From Niabella pedocola (GTDB taxonomy: Bacteria; Bacteroidota; Bacteroidia; Chitinophagales; Chitinophagaceae): a DNA stretch of 64,000 nt. The notes under the pieces were generated by a model. That model worked only from the letters and a program-made list of their open reading frames with translations, ran no database searches and had not been told where the DNA came from. A program made the position numbers and the translations under genes. Of the stretch, positions 52,059-61,284 are shown in pieces; position 1 is the first letter of the stretch; each line of letters starts with the position of its first letter. The stretch covers positions 434,001 to 498,000 of the forward strand of contig NZ_JAJNEC010000003.1 in NCBI RefSeq assembly GCF_021044425.1, in the 5' to 3' direction.

Positions 52059-52191
52059 AACGCTGCCGGCGATTCTATAAAAGAGGATATGGATGTAAAA
52101 GCAACAGGATTGCGCACTTCCGCCGGCACCAGTGATAAAATATATAGAGAAATAAGGACCTGGTGAAAGGAACTGATAAATAACACGAACA

Positions 52192-52632
52192 ATGGCAGCG
52201 CACAAAAGCATTGAAGAAATAGAGGAAGAAATCGTAGATGAATTTTCGCTTTTTGATTCCTGGGACGATAAATATGAATACATCATCGACCTGGGGAAAA
52301 AACTGCAACCGCTGGACGACGCTTTTAAAAAAGATGAAAATAAGGTAAAAGGCTGCCAATCGACCGTGTGGCTGGTGGCCGATTACCAGGACGGCCATGT
52401 GATTTATAAAGCCGAAAGCGATGCGGTGATCGTAAAAGGATTGATCAGTATGCTCATTCGCGTACTCTCGAACCATACGCCGGACGAAATTCTGAACGCG
52501 GATATGGATTTTATCAATAAGATTGGTATGACCAGCCACCTGGCTCAAACCCGGTCCAACGGATTGCGTGCCATGGTAAAACAAATGAAGCATTACGCAC
52601 TGGCATTTAAAAGTTTAAAGTTTGACGCCTGA
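52192..52632 (+). CDS. sufE: Sulfur acceptor protein SufE
   Basis: 146 residues. SufE motifs include LFDSWDDKYEYIIDLGKKL, the persulfide Cys in KVKGCQSTVWLVA, and LSNHTPDEIL, LAQTRSNGLRAM. It takes persulfide from SufS and delivers it to SufB. It lies 133 bp after sufS and 29 bp before the DUF59 gene. Confidence 0.93.
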   Translation: MAAHKSIEEIEEEIVDEFSLFDSWDDKYEYIIDLGKKLQPLDDAFKKDENKVKGCQSTVWLVADYQDGHVIYKAESDAVIVKGLISMLIRVLSNHTPDEILNADMDFINKIGMTSHLAQTRSNGLRAMVKQMKHYALAFKSLKFDA

Positions 52633-52661
52633 AATTAAACTTAATCCTCAAACAGGAAAAT

Positions 52662-52973
52662 ATGGAACCCGATACAATTGAAGAAAAGGTCATAAAAGAA
52701 CTGCAAACGGTTTTCGACCCCGAATTGCCGGTAAACATTTTTGAATTGGGACTGATCTATAAAATAGAAGTGCTCGATAATAATTATGTAAAAGTGCTCA
52801 TGACGCTTACGGCCCCCTCCTGTCCTGCGGCACAATCGCTTCCCGTAGAAGTGGATCAAAAGATCCGCGCCATTGATGGGGTAAGCGATGTGGAGGTAAC
52901 CATTACCTGGGATCCGCCATGGAATAAAAGCATGATGAGCGAAGCGGCTCAGCTGGAGTTGGGATTTTTATGA
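52662..52973 (+). CDS. DUF59/MIP18-family Fe-S assembly protein (SufT-like)
   Basis: 103 residues. The DUF59 core is complete: VIKELQTVFDPELPVNIFELGLIYKI, MTLTAPSCPAAQSLP with the conserved Cys, and VTITWDPPWNKSMMSEAAQLELGFL. Members of this family (SufT, PaaD, MIP18) help maturation of Fe-S proteins. Here it is the sixth gene of the suf cluster, as often in Bacteroidota. Confidence 0.9.
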   Translation: MEPDTIEEKVIKELQTVFDPELPVNIFELGLIYKIEVLDNNYVKVLMTLTAPSCPAAQSLPVEVDQKIRAIDGVSDVEVTITWDPPWNKSMMSEAAQLELGFL

Positions 52974-53019
52974 AACAGTATTTAAAACAGGAACAAAAAA
53001 TCCGGGAGAAATCAAAATA

Positions 53020-53487
53020 ATGAAAATTACCGCACAGGAAGAATATGGTTTAAGGATCCTGATCCGCCTGGCAGCATGCAAGGATGAGGAAGGATTGAGT
53101 ATTCCCCAGCTCAGCGAGGCAGAAGGCCTGACCACGCATTATGTGGCAAAATTTGCCCGCACATTGCGCATGGCCAATTTTATACGCAGCACACCGGGCA
53201 ATAAAGGTGGCTATATTCTTGCCCGGCCGGCAGGGGAAATTGTTATTAAAGACGTACTGGAGGCCCTGGGCGGCGTATTATTTGACACCAGCTTTTGTGG
53301 CGCCCATACAGGCAATATGCGGTTTTGCACCAATTCGGTAGATTGTTCCGCCCGCTCCTTATGGCAGATATTACAGCTAACGATCGATAAATTGCTGGTG
53401 CAGATCACCTTAGCCGATCTGATCGGCAAGGAGGAAGCTTCCGCCGTAAAATTTAACAGCCTGGTGCGCCAGAACCCGGTGCTCTAA
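53020..53487 (+). CDS. Rrf2-family regulator of the suf cluster
   Basis: 155 residues. The winged helix is MKITAQEEYGLRILIRLA plus ISTHYVAKFARTLR-like recognition helix (LTTHYVAKFARTLRMANFIRSTPGNKGGYILARP). A cluster-binding region has three Cys: FCGAHTGNMRFCTNSVDC, i.e. C-x9-C-x5-C, against C-x5-C-x5-C in E. coli IscR, with a nearby His. It probably senses Fe-S status and controls the operon. It sits at the distal end rather than the front as in isc operons, 46 bp after the DUF59 gene. No operator was recognised. Confidence 0.85.
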   Translation: MKITAQEEYGLRILIRLAACKDEEGLSIPQLSEAEGLTTHYVAKFARTLRMANFIRSTPGNKGGYILARPAGEIVIKDVLEALGGVLFDTSFCGAHTGNMRFCTNSVDCSARSLWQILQLTIDKLLVQITLADLIGKEEASAVKFNSLVRQNPVL

Positions 53488-53642
53488 CCCTACTGAGAAC
53501 TTTTTTATATTTTTTTTATAATAATTTATAAGTAAATAATAATCAATCGTTAGTTTGAAAATATTTTTTTATAAAAATTGGTTACCTTTTTTAAAAACCG
53601 GTATTAATATCAAATTATAATTTTAATATTAAAAAACAAACA

Positions 53643-53843
53643 ATGAAAAAATTATTTGCAATTGCTCTGATCGCGGTTTCTTTCGCAGCTTGTAACAGTT
53701 CTGAAACTAAGCAAGAAGAAACTCCTGCTGTTGATTCTACTACAGTTGTAGTTCCTGCTCCTACTCCTGCTCCGGATACTGCAACAGTAGCTCCTGCTAC
53801 AGATTCAGCTGCTAAAGCTGCTGCTGATTCTATTAAAAAATAA
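53643..53843 (+). CDS. Small Ala/Pro/Thr-rich lipoprotein
   Basis: 66 residues with a lipobox (SFAACNSS). The mature part is low-complexity (VVVPAPTPAPDTATVAPATDS, then AAKAAADSIKK), without a fold. Codons are strongly biased to GCT, CCT and ACT, unlike neighbouring genes, which suggests high expression. The AT-rich region 53488-53642 precedes it and a terminator follows. Similar abundant small lipoproteins occur in Bacteroidota; the role is unknown. Confidence 0.75.
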   Translation: MKKLFAIALIAVSFAACNSSETKQEETPAVDSTTVVVPAPTPAPDTATVAPATDSAAKAAADSIKK

Positions 53844-53882
53844 TTAAGTAGTTATTGATATCCTTTAATAAGGCTATTGGAT

Positions 53883-53915
53883 ACCGTTCCGATTTTATCG
53901 GAACGGTTTTTTTTA
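53883..53915 (+). terminator. Rho-independent terminator
   Basis: ACCGTTCCGAT (53883-53893) pairs perfectly with 53897-53907 around TTT, followed by eight T. Confidence 0.9.
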
Positions 53916-54057
53916 TGTCCCGACCTGCCGGTCCCGTTAGTAGTTACAATACACGGCCTATACACACACACGCAACAGGGATTCTGGAAAAACAGGCCCC
54001 GGTCAAAAAACGGCAGTCGCTTCCATTAAGCAGGTTGCTGGTTGGCCCCATAAAAAA

Positions 54058-54081
54058 GCGGGGATGCTTTCACATCCCCGC
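54058..54081 (-). terminator. Terminator for the TPR protein
   Basis: GCGGGGATG (54058-54066) pairs with 54073-54081 around CTTTCA. On the minus strand it is followed by TTTTTTA, 25 bp beyond the stop at 54107. Confidence 0.8.
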
Positions 54082-54106
54082 CTTAAAAGCGTTGGTACTT
54101 TTATTG

Positions 54107-55420
54107 TTATTTCAAACTCTTGTAAATCGTATCGTATTTTTTCTCCAGGGCACTGTACTTTGTTTTATTGGCTCCGGTTGCATCCTGACCGATAACGAAA
54201 TAATACTGAGCCAGGTTTCCGGCAATAACCCGGTATTGGCGCTTCTGTACATTATCCGGTTGCGCTACCTTACCCAGCATGTCGGCAGCTTTTTCAAAAT
54301 TCTCCGCGGCCTGTGCATATTCGGCTACATATGCTTTCTTGGCGTCTGCAAATTTTTGTTTGTCTGCAGCTGTTGCCTTTGCACCTTTGCTATCTACCAC
54401 TTTTTCTGCATTCCGCATTTCCTCTTCCTGTGCGCTGGCCTTGGTCATAAAATGGTCGCCCATCAGTAAAATCGGCTGCAGTTCGTTGCCATTAACTGCG
54501 TTTGCTTTCTTTAATGCAGTCAGCATTTTTGTTTCCAGTTCTGCTGCATTTGCGGGTTTTGCATCGCCCTCTTTTGCCCGGTTTAATTTTTCAAAGATAG
54601 CCTCTCCCAATGCTAGGTTGGCTTTATAATCTTCAGGCGTAGCCGTTACGATCTTTTCCAGATTGGCTACTTTTTCCTCAAAACTATTACTGCCGCCTAT
54701 GGCAAAGTCCAGCTTGTTGTAATTAAAGAACTCACTCTGAGGATATAGCTCTTTTCCCAGTTTACGGTACTTTTCAAAATTCGCATCGTCATTTTTACCG
54801 GCATAGTACCGTACCAGGCTCTGGTATACCTGCTCATAATTAGGACCGGTAATTTTAAGATCAGCCAGGCGGGTGTTGTATTTTACCGCATCTTCCATAT
54901 GCTTATTGGTTTCGGCCAGTACACCGGCGTAGTAAACCGCATTGGTATCAATAGGGCCAGGAAGGTTGATCTTTTTTGCGATCAGCAGGTCCGACAGATC
55001 CACTACATTTTTAAACTTATTGTAGGCCGCCTCGTAGTTTTTTGTATTGATATCGGATACGCCGCTGTTGAAATAAGACGCATACAGCTGGTAGGGCGCA
55101 TTTTTATACGTATCCAGGTCCTTCATGGTAGGATCCAGCTCCTTATATTTATTAAATGCTTCAAGACCTGCTTCCCTGTTCTTTTCTGCATCTCCTGCCT
55201 TAGCGCTATCCAGTGCATCAAAAGCAAGAATATAAGATTTGATAATGTACCCCTCTGGTTTTGAAAAAAACTTTTCGTTGGCAGACTCTTTATCATAGAG
55301 CTTGCGTGCTTCTGTTATATTGTTTGTTAACAAAGCACCTTTAATCGGATCGTATTTTTGTGCATATACCGCCGATCCTGCCAGCAGTATAGACGCAAAA
55401 AGCGTAATTTTCTTCTTCAT
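54107..55420 (-). CDS. Periplasmic TPR-repeat protein
   Basis: 437 residues with a Sec signal ending AVYAQ. The mature protein is almost entirely helical with degenerate TPR pairs, for example YFNSGVSDINTKNYEAAYNKFKNVV and YYAGVLAETNKHMEDAVKYNTRL, and one coiled-coil segment around 320-380. No enzymatic motif. Conserved in Bacteroidetes as a tetratricopeptide protein of unknown role, likely in envelope assembly. Located next to gyrA with 101 bp between them. Confidence 0.72.
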   Translation of the reverse strand: MKKKITLFASILLAGSAVYAQKYDPIKGALLTNNITEARKLYDKESANEKFFSKPEGYIIKSYILAFDALDSAKAGDAEKNREAGLEAFNKYKELDPTMKDLDTYKNAPYQLYASYFNSGVSDINTKNYEAAYNKFKNVVDLSDLLIAKKINLPGPIDTNAVYYAGVLAETNKHMEDAVKYNTRLADLKITGPNYEQVYQSLVRYYAGKNDDANFEKYRKLGKELYPQSEFFNYNKLDFAIGGSNSFEEKVANLEKIVTATPEDYKANLALGEAIFEKLNRAKEGDAKPANAAELETKMLTALKKANAVNGNELQPILLMGDHFMTKASAQEEEMRNAEKVVDSKGAKATAADKQKFADAKKAYVAEYAQAAENFEKAADMLGKVAQPDNVQKRQYRVIAGNLAQYYFVIGQDATGANKTKYSALEKKYDTIYKSLK

Positions 55421-55521
55421 ATTCTTTTTAAGTTTTTAAGTTCTAAATTGTTCAAGGCTTTAACAACACGGCCGTCCGTCATAAACGGCAATTTTCGTTC
55501 CGAACTTATAACGCAAAACCG

Positions 55522-58134
55522 TTAATTTTCTGATGTTTCTGCTTCATTATTTTTTTCTTCACCAGAATCTTCACCGGAAGGTACATCATTTTCTCCGGTT
55601 GACGTTTCAGATGCGGTATCCGTTGCGTCTGTCGTTGTTTCACTTTCCTCGGCTATTTCCTGTTCATCTACCTGACTGATTGCGGCGATCTGGTCATCTT
55701 CTTCCAAACGGATCAGTTTTACGCCCTGCGTGGCACGGCCCAGTTCACTGATATCTTTTACACGCATCCGGATGGTGATGCCGCTTTTACAGGTAATGAG
55801 CAGGTCCTGCGTTTCATCCACATCCAGTAACCCTACCAGCGACCCGGTTTTCTCGGTTACACTGATCGTTTTAACCCCTTTTCCGCCCCGGTTTGTAAAG
55901 CGGTATTCATCGATCTTCGTCCGTTTGCCATATCCCTTCTCGCTTACCACCAATACGGATTTGGAAGTTTCGGCAGACAGGCAGATCATTCCGATCACTT
56001 CATCATTTTCATCATCCACCTCAATACCACCAACGCCGATGGCCCCCCGTCCGGTTGAACGTACTTTATCCTCCGAAAAACGGATGGCCCGGCCGCTTTT
56101 AACCGCCATCATAATTTCCGATTTACCGTCTGTTAAGCGTGCCTCCAGCAGACGGTCGCCCTCATTAATGGTAATGGCGTTTACACCGGTCTGGCGCGGA
56201 CGGCTAAAGTCTTCCAGTGCCGTCTTTTTAATGATCCCGTTTTTGGTACACAACACAATATTATGACTGCTTACAAATGCCTCATTTTTCAGATCCTGAA
56301 CATCGATGATGGCGCGGATCTTATCATCCTGTGGCAACTGCATAAGGTTCTGGATGGCTCTTCCTTTTCCGGTCTTTTCTCCTTCGGGGATCTCGTATAC
56401 GTTCAGCCAGTAGCATCTGCCCTTTTCGGTAAAGAATAATAAGGTATGGTGGGTAGATGCCACGAACAGGTGCTCAATAAAGTCCTCGTCCCTCGTTTTT
56501 CCGCCCATTACACCTCTTCCGCCTCTGCGCTGCGCCCGGAATTCATCAACCGGTGTACGCTTGATATAACCCAGGTGAGAAATGGTGATCACCACATCTT
56601 CTTCCTTGATCAGGTCTTTGATAGAAACCTCATCATTCAGGTAGGTGATCTCGGTTTTACGGGCATCACCGAACTTTTCTTTTATCTCCAGTAACTCGGT
56701 TGTAATAATGTCGTACCGCATGCCCTCATTGGCCAGTACCTCCTTCAAATGCGCGATCAGTTTCATCAGTTCATCGAACTCTTCCTTGATCTTCTCGCGC
56801 TCCATTCCTGTAAGTCGCTGCAAACGCAGTTCGAGGATGGCCTTTGCCTGGATCTCATCCAATCCCCAGCCGGCATTGATCAGGTTATCTTTTGCCACTT
56901 CCGGCGTGGGCGAATTACGGATCAAACGGATCACTTCATCCAGGTGATCCAGGGCGATCAGGTACCCCTGTAAAATATGCGCCCGCTTCTCTGCTTCCTT
57001 CAATTCAAATTTTGTACGGCGCACCACCACTTCATGCCGGAACGCCACAAACTCGCTGATAAGGTCTTTCAGGTTCAGGATCTTCGGACGGCCCTGTGTA
57101 ATGGCTACGTTATTGATACCATAAGAGGTTTGCAGATCCGTATTCTTATACAACTGGTTGATGACCACGTTGGCGATGGCATCCCGTTTTAAATCGATCA
57201 CAATACGGGTGCCTTCCTTTTTATTCGATTCGTTGTTTACGTGGGCAATACCATCGATGATCTTGTTATTCACCAGGTCGCCGATACGGCTTGTAAGCGC
57301 ATCACGGTTTACCTGGTACGGCACTTCCGAGATTACGATCTGCTCTCTTCCGCTGGCTTTGGTATCTACCCGCACCCTTCCTCTTAATACCACGCGTCCG
57401 CGGCCGGTATGCATACCAGCCCGGATGCCTTCAATGCCATAGATGATACCACCGGTTGGAAAATCGGGTGCCTTTACATGCAGCATCAATTCTTCAATGG
57501 AGATCTCCCGGTTGTTAATATAGGCCACACATCCATCAATTACTTCAGAAAGGTTATGTGGCATTACATTCGTAGCCATACCCACGGCGATACCACTGGA
57601 TCCGTTTACCAGCAGCTGTGGGATACGGGTAGGCAGTACCACAGGTTCCTCCCTGGAATCGTCATAGTTCGGTTGAAAGTCTACCGTTTCTTTTTCAATA
57701 TCCAGCAGCGTATGTTCTGCAATACTCTCCAGTTTTACCTCCGTATAACGCATGGCCGCCGGACCATCACCATCCTGGGTACCAAAGTTACCCTGGCCGT
57801 TTACCATGGTGTAACGCATACTCCAGTCCTGCGCCATACGCACCATCGCGTCATATACCGAACTATCACCGTGCGGGTGATATTTACCCAATACCTCACC
57901 TACTACCAACGCCGATTTCCGGTGCGGGCGGTTTGATCTCAGGTTCAATTCATTCATGGCGTAAAGGATGCGGCGGTGAACGGGTTTTAAACCGTCCCGC
58001 ACATCGGGTAAGGCACGACCAACGATCACCGACATCGAATAATCGATATAGGCCGTTTTCATCTGCTCTTCAATATTTACGGGGATGATGCGATTGTTGT
58101 CCTGTGTTGCCTGCGGATCTAAATTTTCTTCCAT
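55522..58134 (-). CDS. gyrA: DNA gyrase subunit A
   Basis: 870 residues. Catalytic Tyr130 is in AAMRYTEVKL, the QRDR reads HPHGDSSVYDAMVRM (Ser91, Asp95, equivalent to E. coli Ser83 and Asp87, so the quinolone-susceptible residues are present). The GyrA box QRRGGRG identifies GyrA rather than ParC. The C-terminus is an acidic Glu/Asp/Thr tail of ~50 residues. It introduces negative supercoils with GyrB. Promoter element upstream. Confidence 0.96.
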   Translation of the reverse strand: MEENLDPQATQDNNRIIPVNIEEQMKTAYIDYSMSVIVGRALPDVRDGLKPVHRRILYAMNELNLRSNRPHRKSALVVGEVLGKYHPHGDSSVYDAMVRMAQDWSMRYTMVNGQGNFGTQDGDGPAAMRYTEVKLESIAEHTLLDIEKETVDFQPNYDDSREEPVVLPTRIPQLLVNGSSGIAVGMATNVMPHNLSEVIDGCVAYINNREISIEELMLHVKAPDFPTGGIIYGIEGIRAGMHTGRGRVVLRGRVRVDTKASGREQIVISEVPYQVNRDALTSRIGDLVNNKIIDGIAHVNNESNKKEGTRIVIDLKRDAIANVVINQLYKNTDLQTSYGINNVAITQGRPKILNLKDLISEFVAFRHEVVVRRTKFELKEAEKRAHILQGYLIALDHLDEVIRLIRNSPTPEVAKDNLINAGWGLDEIQAKAILELRLQRLTGMEREKIKEEFDELMKLIAHLKEVLANEGMRYDIITTELLEIKEKFGDARKTEITYLNDEVSIKDLIKEEDVVITISHLGYIKRTPVDEFRAQRRGGRGVMGGKTRDEDFIEHLFVASTHHTLLFFTEKGRCYWLNVYEIPEGEKTGKGRAIQNLMQLPQDDKIRAIIDVQDLKNEAFVSSHNIVLCTKNGIIKKTALEDFSRPRQTGVNAITINEGDRLLEARLTDGKSEIMMAVKSGRAIRFSEDKVRSTGRGAIGVGGIEVDDENDEVIGMICLSAETSKSVLVVSEKGYGKRTKIDEYRFTNRGGKGVKTISVTEKTGSLVGLLDVDETQDLLITCKSGITIRMRVKDISELGRATQGVKLIRLEEDDQIAAISQVDEQEIAEESETTTDATDTASETSTGENDVPSGEDSGEEKNNEAETSEN

Positions 58135-58180
58135 CTAATATATTCTAAATCATTCTGAATGTTGCAAAATGCACTATATG

Positions 58181-58188
58181 CAAATTTA
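58181..58188 (-). promoter_or_regulatory. -7 element for gyrA
   Basis: Minus strand TAAATTTG, exact TAnnTTTG, 46 bases upstream of the start codon. Confidence 0.45.
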
Positions 58189-58327
58189 ACTTTTCCGGGC
58201 CGTATTTGTGCTTCCCGGGCCTTGTTTTTTAGCGGGAATTATCCACTTTTTACGCCCTTTTACCCCCTCATCTAACGTTTAATGTTTTCCGGGAATACCC
58301 GTGGGTATAAGCGGAGCTTCCAAAATA

Positions 58328-58355
58328 AAAAAGCTGCCCCGAAGAGCAGCTTTTT
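58328..58355 (-). terminator. Terminator for metK
   Basis: AAAAAGCTGC (58328-58337) pairs perfectly with GCAGCTTTTT (58346-58355) around an 8-base loop, 17 bp beyond the metK stop. Symmetric, so it may act in both directions. Confidence 0.8.
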
Positions 58356-58372
58356 ATAAGGTTATGATGTGG

Positions 58373-59626
58373 TTATTTCAAACCGAATGCTTTCTTTACC
58401 TTGGGTACGTAATCCAGCTTTTCCCAGGTAAACAGTTCTACCTTCTTGGTTACTTTTTTGCCGTCAGGAGCTACAAATACCTTTTCCACCACACTGTTCT
58501 CCCGGCCCATATGACCATAAGCTGCCGTTTCACTATAAATCGGGTTGCGAAGCTTCAGGCGCTGCTCAATAAAGTAAGGGCGCATATCAAAAATCTGTGC
58601 TACCATCTGGCTGATCTGACCATCGGGCAGATCTACTTTAGCCGTACCATAGGTATTTACGTTGATGCTGGTGGGTTCTGCCACGCCAATGGCATAAGAA
58701 ACCTGTACCAGTACTTCATCGCAAAGCCCGGCAGCTACCAGGTTTTTTGCAATATGACGGGTAGCATAGGCTGCAGAACGGTCTACCTTGCTGGGGTCCT
58801 TGCCGCTAAACGCACCACCGCCATGCGCACCTTTACCACCATAGGTATCTACGATGATCTTTCTTCCGGTAAGACCGGTATCACCATGTGGGCCACCGAT
58901 CACAAAATTCCCGGTCGGGTTGATATGATACTTGATCTTATTATTGAACAGGTGCTTGTATTGCGGGTATTTTTTGATCACGCGGGGGATCAGGATCTCT
59001 TTCATATCCTTGCTGATCTTCTCCTGCATTTTTGCTTCTTTATCAAAATCATCGTGCTGGGTAGAGATCACAATGGCTTCGATACGAACGGGCTTATTGT
59101 TATCATCGTATTCCAGGGTTACCTGGCTCTTTGAATCCGGGCGCAGGTACTGGATCTTTTTGTTTTCACGACGGAGCGCCGCCAGCTCGATCAGTAAGGT
59201 ATGTGCCAGGTCCAGCGCCAGTGGCATATAGTTGGCAGTTTCATTGGTGGCATATCCAAACATCATTCCCTGGTCGCCCGCACCCTGGTCTTCCTTTTTC
59301 TTCCGCTCTACGCCCTGGTTAATATCGGATGATTGTTCATGAATGGCCGACAATACACCGCAGGAACGGGCTTCAAACATATATTCACTCTTGGTATAAC
59401 CGATCCGGCTTACCACGCTCCGGGCAATTTCCTGCACATCGAGGTATGCCCTGGACTTTACTTCTCCGGCTAAAACCACCTGTCCGGTAGTTACCAGTGT
59501 TTCACAAGCCACTTTCGACTGCGGGTCAAAGGCTAAAAAGTTATCAATAAGTGCATCCGAGATCTGGTCGGCTACTTTATCCGGGTGTCCTTCAGAAACA
59601 CTTTCAGAAGTAAATAAATAAGGCAT
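58373..59626 (-). CDS. metK: S-adenosylmethionine synthetase
   Basis: 417 residues. MetK motifs are complete: TSESVSEGHPDKVADQISDA, GAGDQGMMFGYA, GGPHGDTGLTGRKIIVDTYGG and GGGAFSGKDPSKVDRSAAY. It makes SAM from methionine and ATP. No SAM riboswitch was recognised in the 89-bp leader; a hairpin that carries the -7 element lies there instead. Confidence 0.97.
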   Translation of the reverse strand: MPYLFTSESVSEGHPDKVADQISDALIDNFLAFDPQSKVACETLVTTGQVVLAGEVKSRAYLDVQEIARSVVSRIGYTKSEYMFEARSCGVLSAIHEQSSDINQGVERKKKEDQGAGDQGMMFGYATNETANYMPLALDLAHTLLIELAALRRENKKIQYLRPDSKSQVTLEYDDNNKPVRIEAIVISTQHDDFDKEAKMQEKISKDMKEILIPRVIKKYPQYKHLFNNKIKYHINPTGNFVIGGPHGDTGLTGRKIIVDTYGGKGAHGGGAFSGKDPSKVDRSAAYATRHIAKNLVAAGLCDEVLVQVSYAIGVAEPTSINVNTYGTAKVDLPDGQISQMVAQIFDMRPYFIEQRLKLRNPIYSETAAYGHMGRENSVVEKVFVAPDGKKVTKKVELFTWEKLDYVPKVKKAFGLK

Positions 59627-59660
59627 AAACGATGGGTTATTAAGAAATAATTAAAAATTT

Positions 59661-59683
59661 ACGGGTGCAAATATAGCACCCGT
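59661..59683 (-). promoter_or_regulatory. Hairpin with the metK -7 element in its loop
   Basis: ACGGGTGC (59661-59668) and its complement (59676-59683) flank a 7-base loop. On the minus strand the loop and first stem base read TATATTTG (59668-59675), an exact -7 match 41 bases before metK. A T-rich run follows on the minus strand, so the hairpin could also terminate the DUF4270 transcript. Confidence 0.55.
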
Positions 59684-59715
59684 TGTTATTTAAATAAAAT
59701 AATATCAGTTCAGGA

Positions 59716-61284
59716 TCACAGCTTTGAGTAAACGATCCGCAATTTCATTTTCTGGGTAGGATGCTGTCCGCCTCCGATCCGTACCCGGCCTACTGCAGGA
59801 ATGGCGGAAGTAGCGGCTGCCGGCGGGATCACAAACTTAATTGCTTCCAGGTCTGCGCTGATGCCCGGATCTCCCAATGACAGGCGGCTATAGGCCGGTG
59901 CGTAAAGCCGCATGGTATAAAGCGGCACGGCGCCCGTAACCAGCTTCTGTACATAAGGCGTCAGATTAAAACGCCATTGCTTAACGCTGTTATTACTTAA
60001 CGGATCTTTTTTGTAATAGTAGGTTTGCCCCTGTGTTCTTGCACTGAAGAACGGATCGTACCCGGATAAGCCCCCTGATGTGTTAATCTGGAATGCATAC
60101 GGCATCAGCTTATACTTACTCTTGGTAGAATCATATACATCCAGGAACATATTACCAGGTGCGTTGAACACCGTATCGGAAACATCGTATATCGATTCCA
60201 TCTGCAACTCTGCCAAATGAATAATATACTTGGGGAAGGTCTTCAACCCGGGGATCTTCAAATTGGCATAAGAGCCCGGTGTATTCTGAATATACAGGAT
60301 GTTATCGGCGATATCGTCCGAAGTGGCCGAAATGATCTGGGTTCCGTTATAATCGCGGCCAATATAATTGGCTGCGGCAGACTGGTTGGCGAAATTCAAT
60401 ACCGCAACGGCCGTATCAATATCACCAGGAGTATCGGTTTTTTCAAACCGGTAGTAAACAGTGATACGGGTATTGGCCGTATCGGCCAGCGCAAATCCGA
60501 GCAATGCATTTCCTCCGCCAACAGATTGCAGGGCAAATCCGTTCACCTTGGTTTTGAAAACAGAATCAGAAGAATAGGCATCATTTGCGCCGGTTGTATC
60601 ATAACCCAGCAACCGCTGTCCAAAACTATTATCCAGCCGTATTCTCAGCTGATTGGCGATTTTTACCGTATCCAGCACGCGGATGTCGGTAGTGGAATCC
60701 TTCAAACGGAATGGCACCACACTTGCGGATCCGAGGATGCCTGCGGTGGTTAACCAGCTGTTGTCTCTAACGGAATAGGCTACCGCCGTATCACGGGTAT
60801 TATAAAGATGGAACTGTGTTGCCTGGTCAATTTCAGATACCTGTATGGTCTGGGTCATCGCCGTATCACCATAGGTTCCGGCATACCGCACGCTCAGCAC
60901 GATGGAATCCAGGTACCGTTTTCCCAAAGCCCCTTTCAATGTATTTTTTCCGCTAAAGGGAAGCAACTGGAAATACATCCGGGCATCTGTTTTACCAAAA
61001 ATGGGGTCGTTGCTGATTACGCCCAGAAACTGCCGGTCGCTCCAAAGCGTTTTAAAAGTGTCGTTTGCCGGTGTAAATAATTTATTAAATGTTTCCACAT
61101 CCAGCGTCGTATCAAACGTATGGATATTGTCTACCTCCGGAATTAATCCCTGTCCCAGTTCAGTAGCCAGGTTAATCTTGCTGCAGGAAACAATAAATCC
61201 GGCAGCCAGGATGAAAAGACCGAGTGCAATAAAATGCCTTTTTTTCACAAAAAATATTGAATTTAATAAGCGTAAAAGATTCAT
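59716..61284 (-). CDS. DUF4270-family lipoprotein
   Basis: 522 residues with a lipobox (GFIVSCSK). The DUF4270 pattern is clear from GQGLIPEVDNIHTFDTTLDVETF, SDRQFLGVISNDPIFGKTDARMYFQL and the late TPYVQKLVTG. The mature protein is rich in beta-strands and short acidic loops. The family is restricted to Bacteroidetes; function unknown. The start ATG overlaps the stop of the preceding gene by one base (TGATG), so the two are translationally coupled. Confidence 0.87.
   Translation of the reverse strand: MNLLRLLNSIFFVKKRHFIALGLFILAAGFIVSCSKINLATELGQGLIPEVDNIHTFDTTLDVETFNKLFTPANDTFKTLWSDRQFLGVISNDPIFGKTDARMYFQLLPFSGKNTLKGALGKRYLDSIVLSVRYAGTYGDTAMTQTIQVSEIDQATQFHLYNTRDTAVAYSVRDNSWLTTAGILGSASVVPFRLKDSTTDIRVLDTVKIANQLRIRLDNSFGQRLLGYDTTGANDAYSSDSVFKTKVNGFALQSVGGGNALLGFALADTANTRITVYYRFEKTDTPGDIDTAVAVLNFANQSAAANYIGRDYNGTQIISATSDDIADNILYIQNTPGSYANLKIPGLKTFPKYIIHLAELQMESIYDVSDTVFNAPGNMFLDVYDSTKSKYKLMPYAFQINTSGGLSGYDPFFSARTQGQTYYYKKDPLSNNSVKQWRFNLTPYVQKLVTGAVPLYTMRLYAPAYSRLSLGDPGISADLEAIKFVIPPAAATSAIPAVGRVRIGGGQHPTQKMKLRIVYSKL

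Noticed and set aside
58301..59134. 277-codon plus-strand frame opposite metK
   Set aside because: Shadow of metK; it covers the metK terminator and has no family resemblance.
59627..59715. SAM riboswitch before metK
   Set aside because: The leader is too short (the -7 element is ~41 bases from the ATG) and only one simple hairpin is present.
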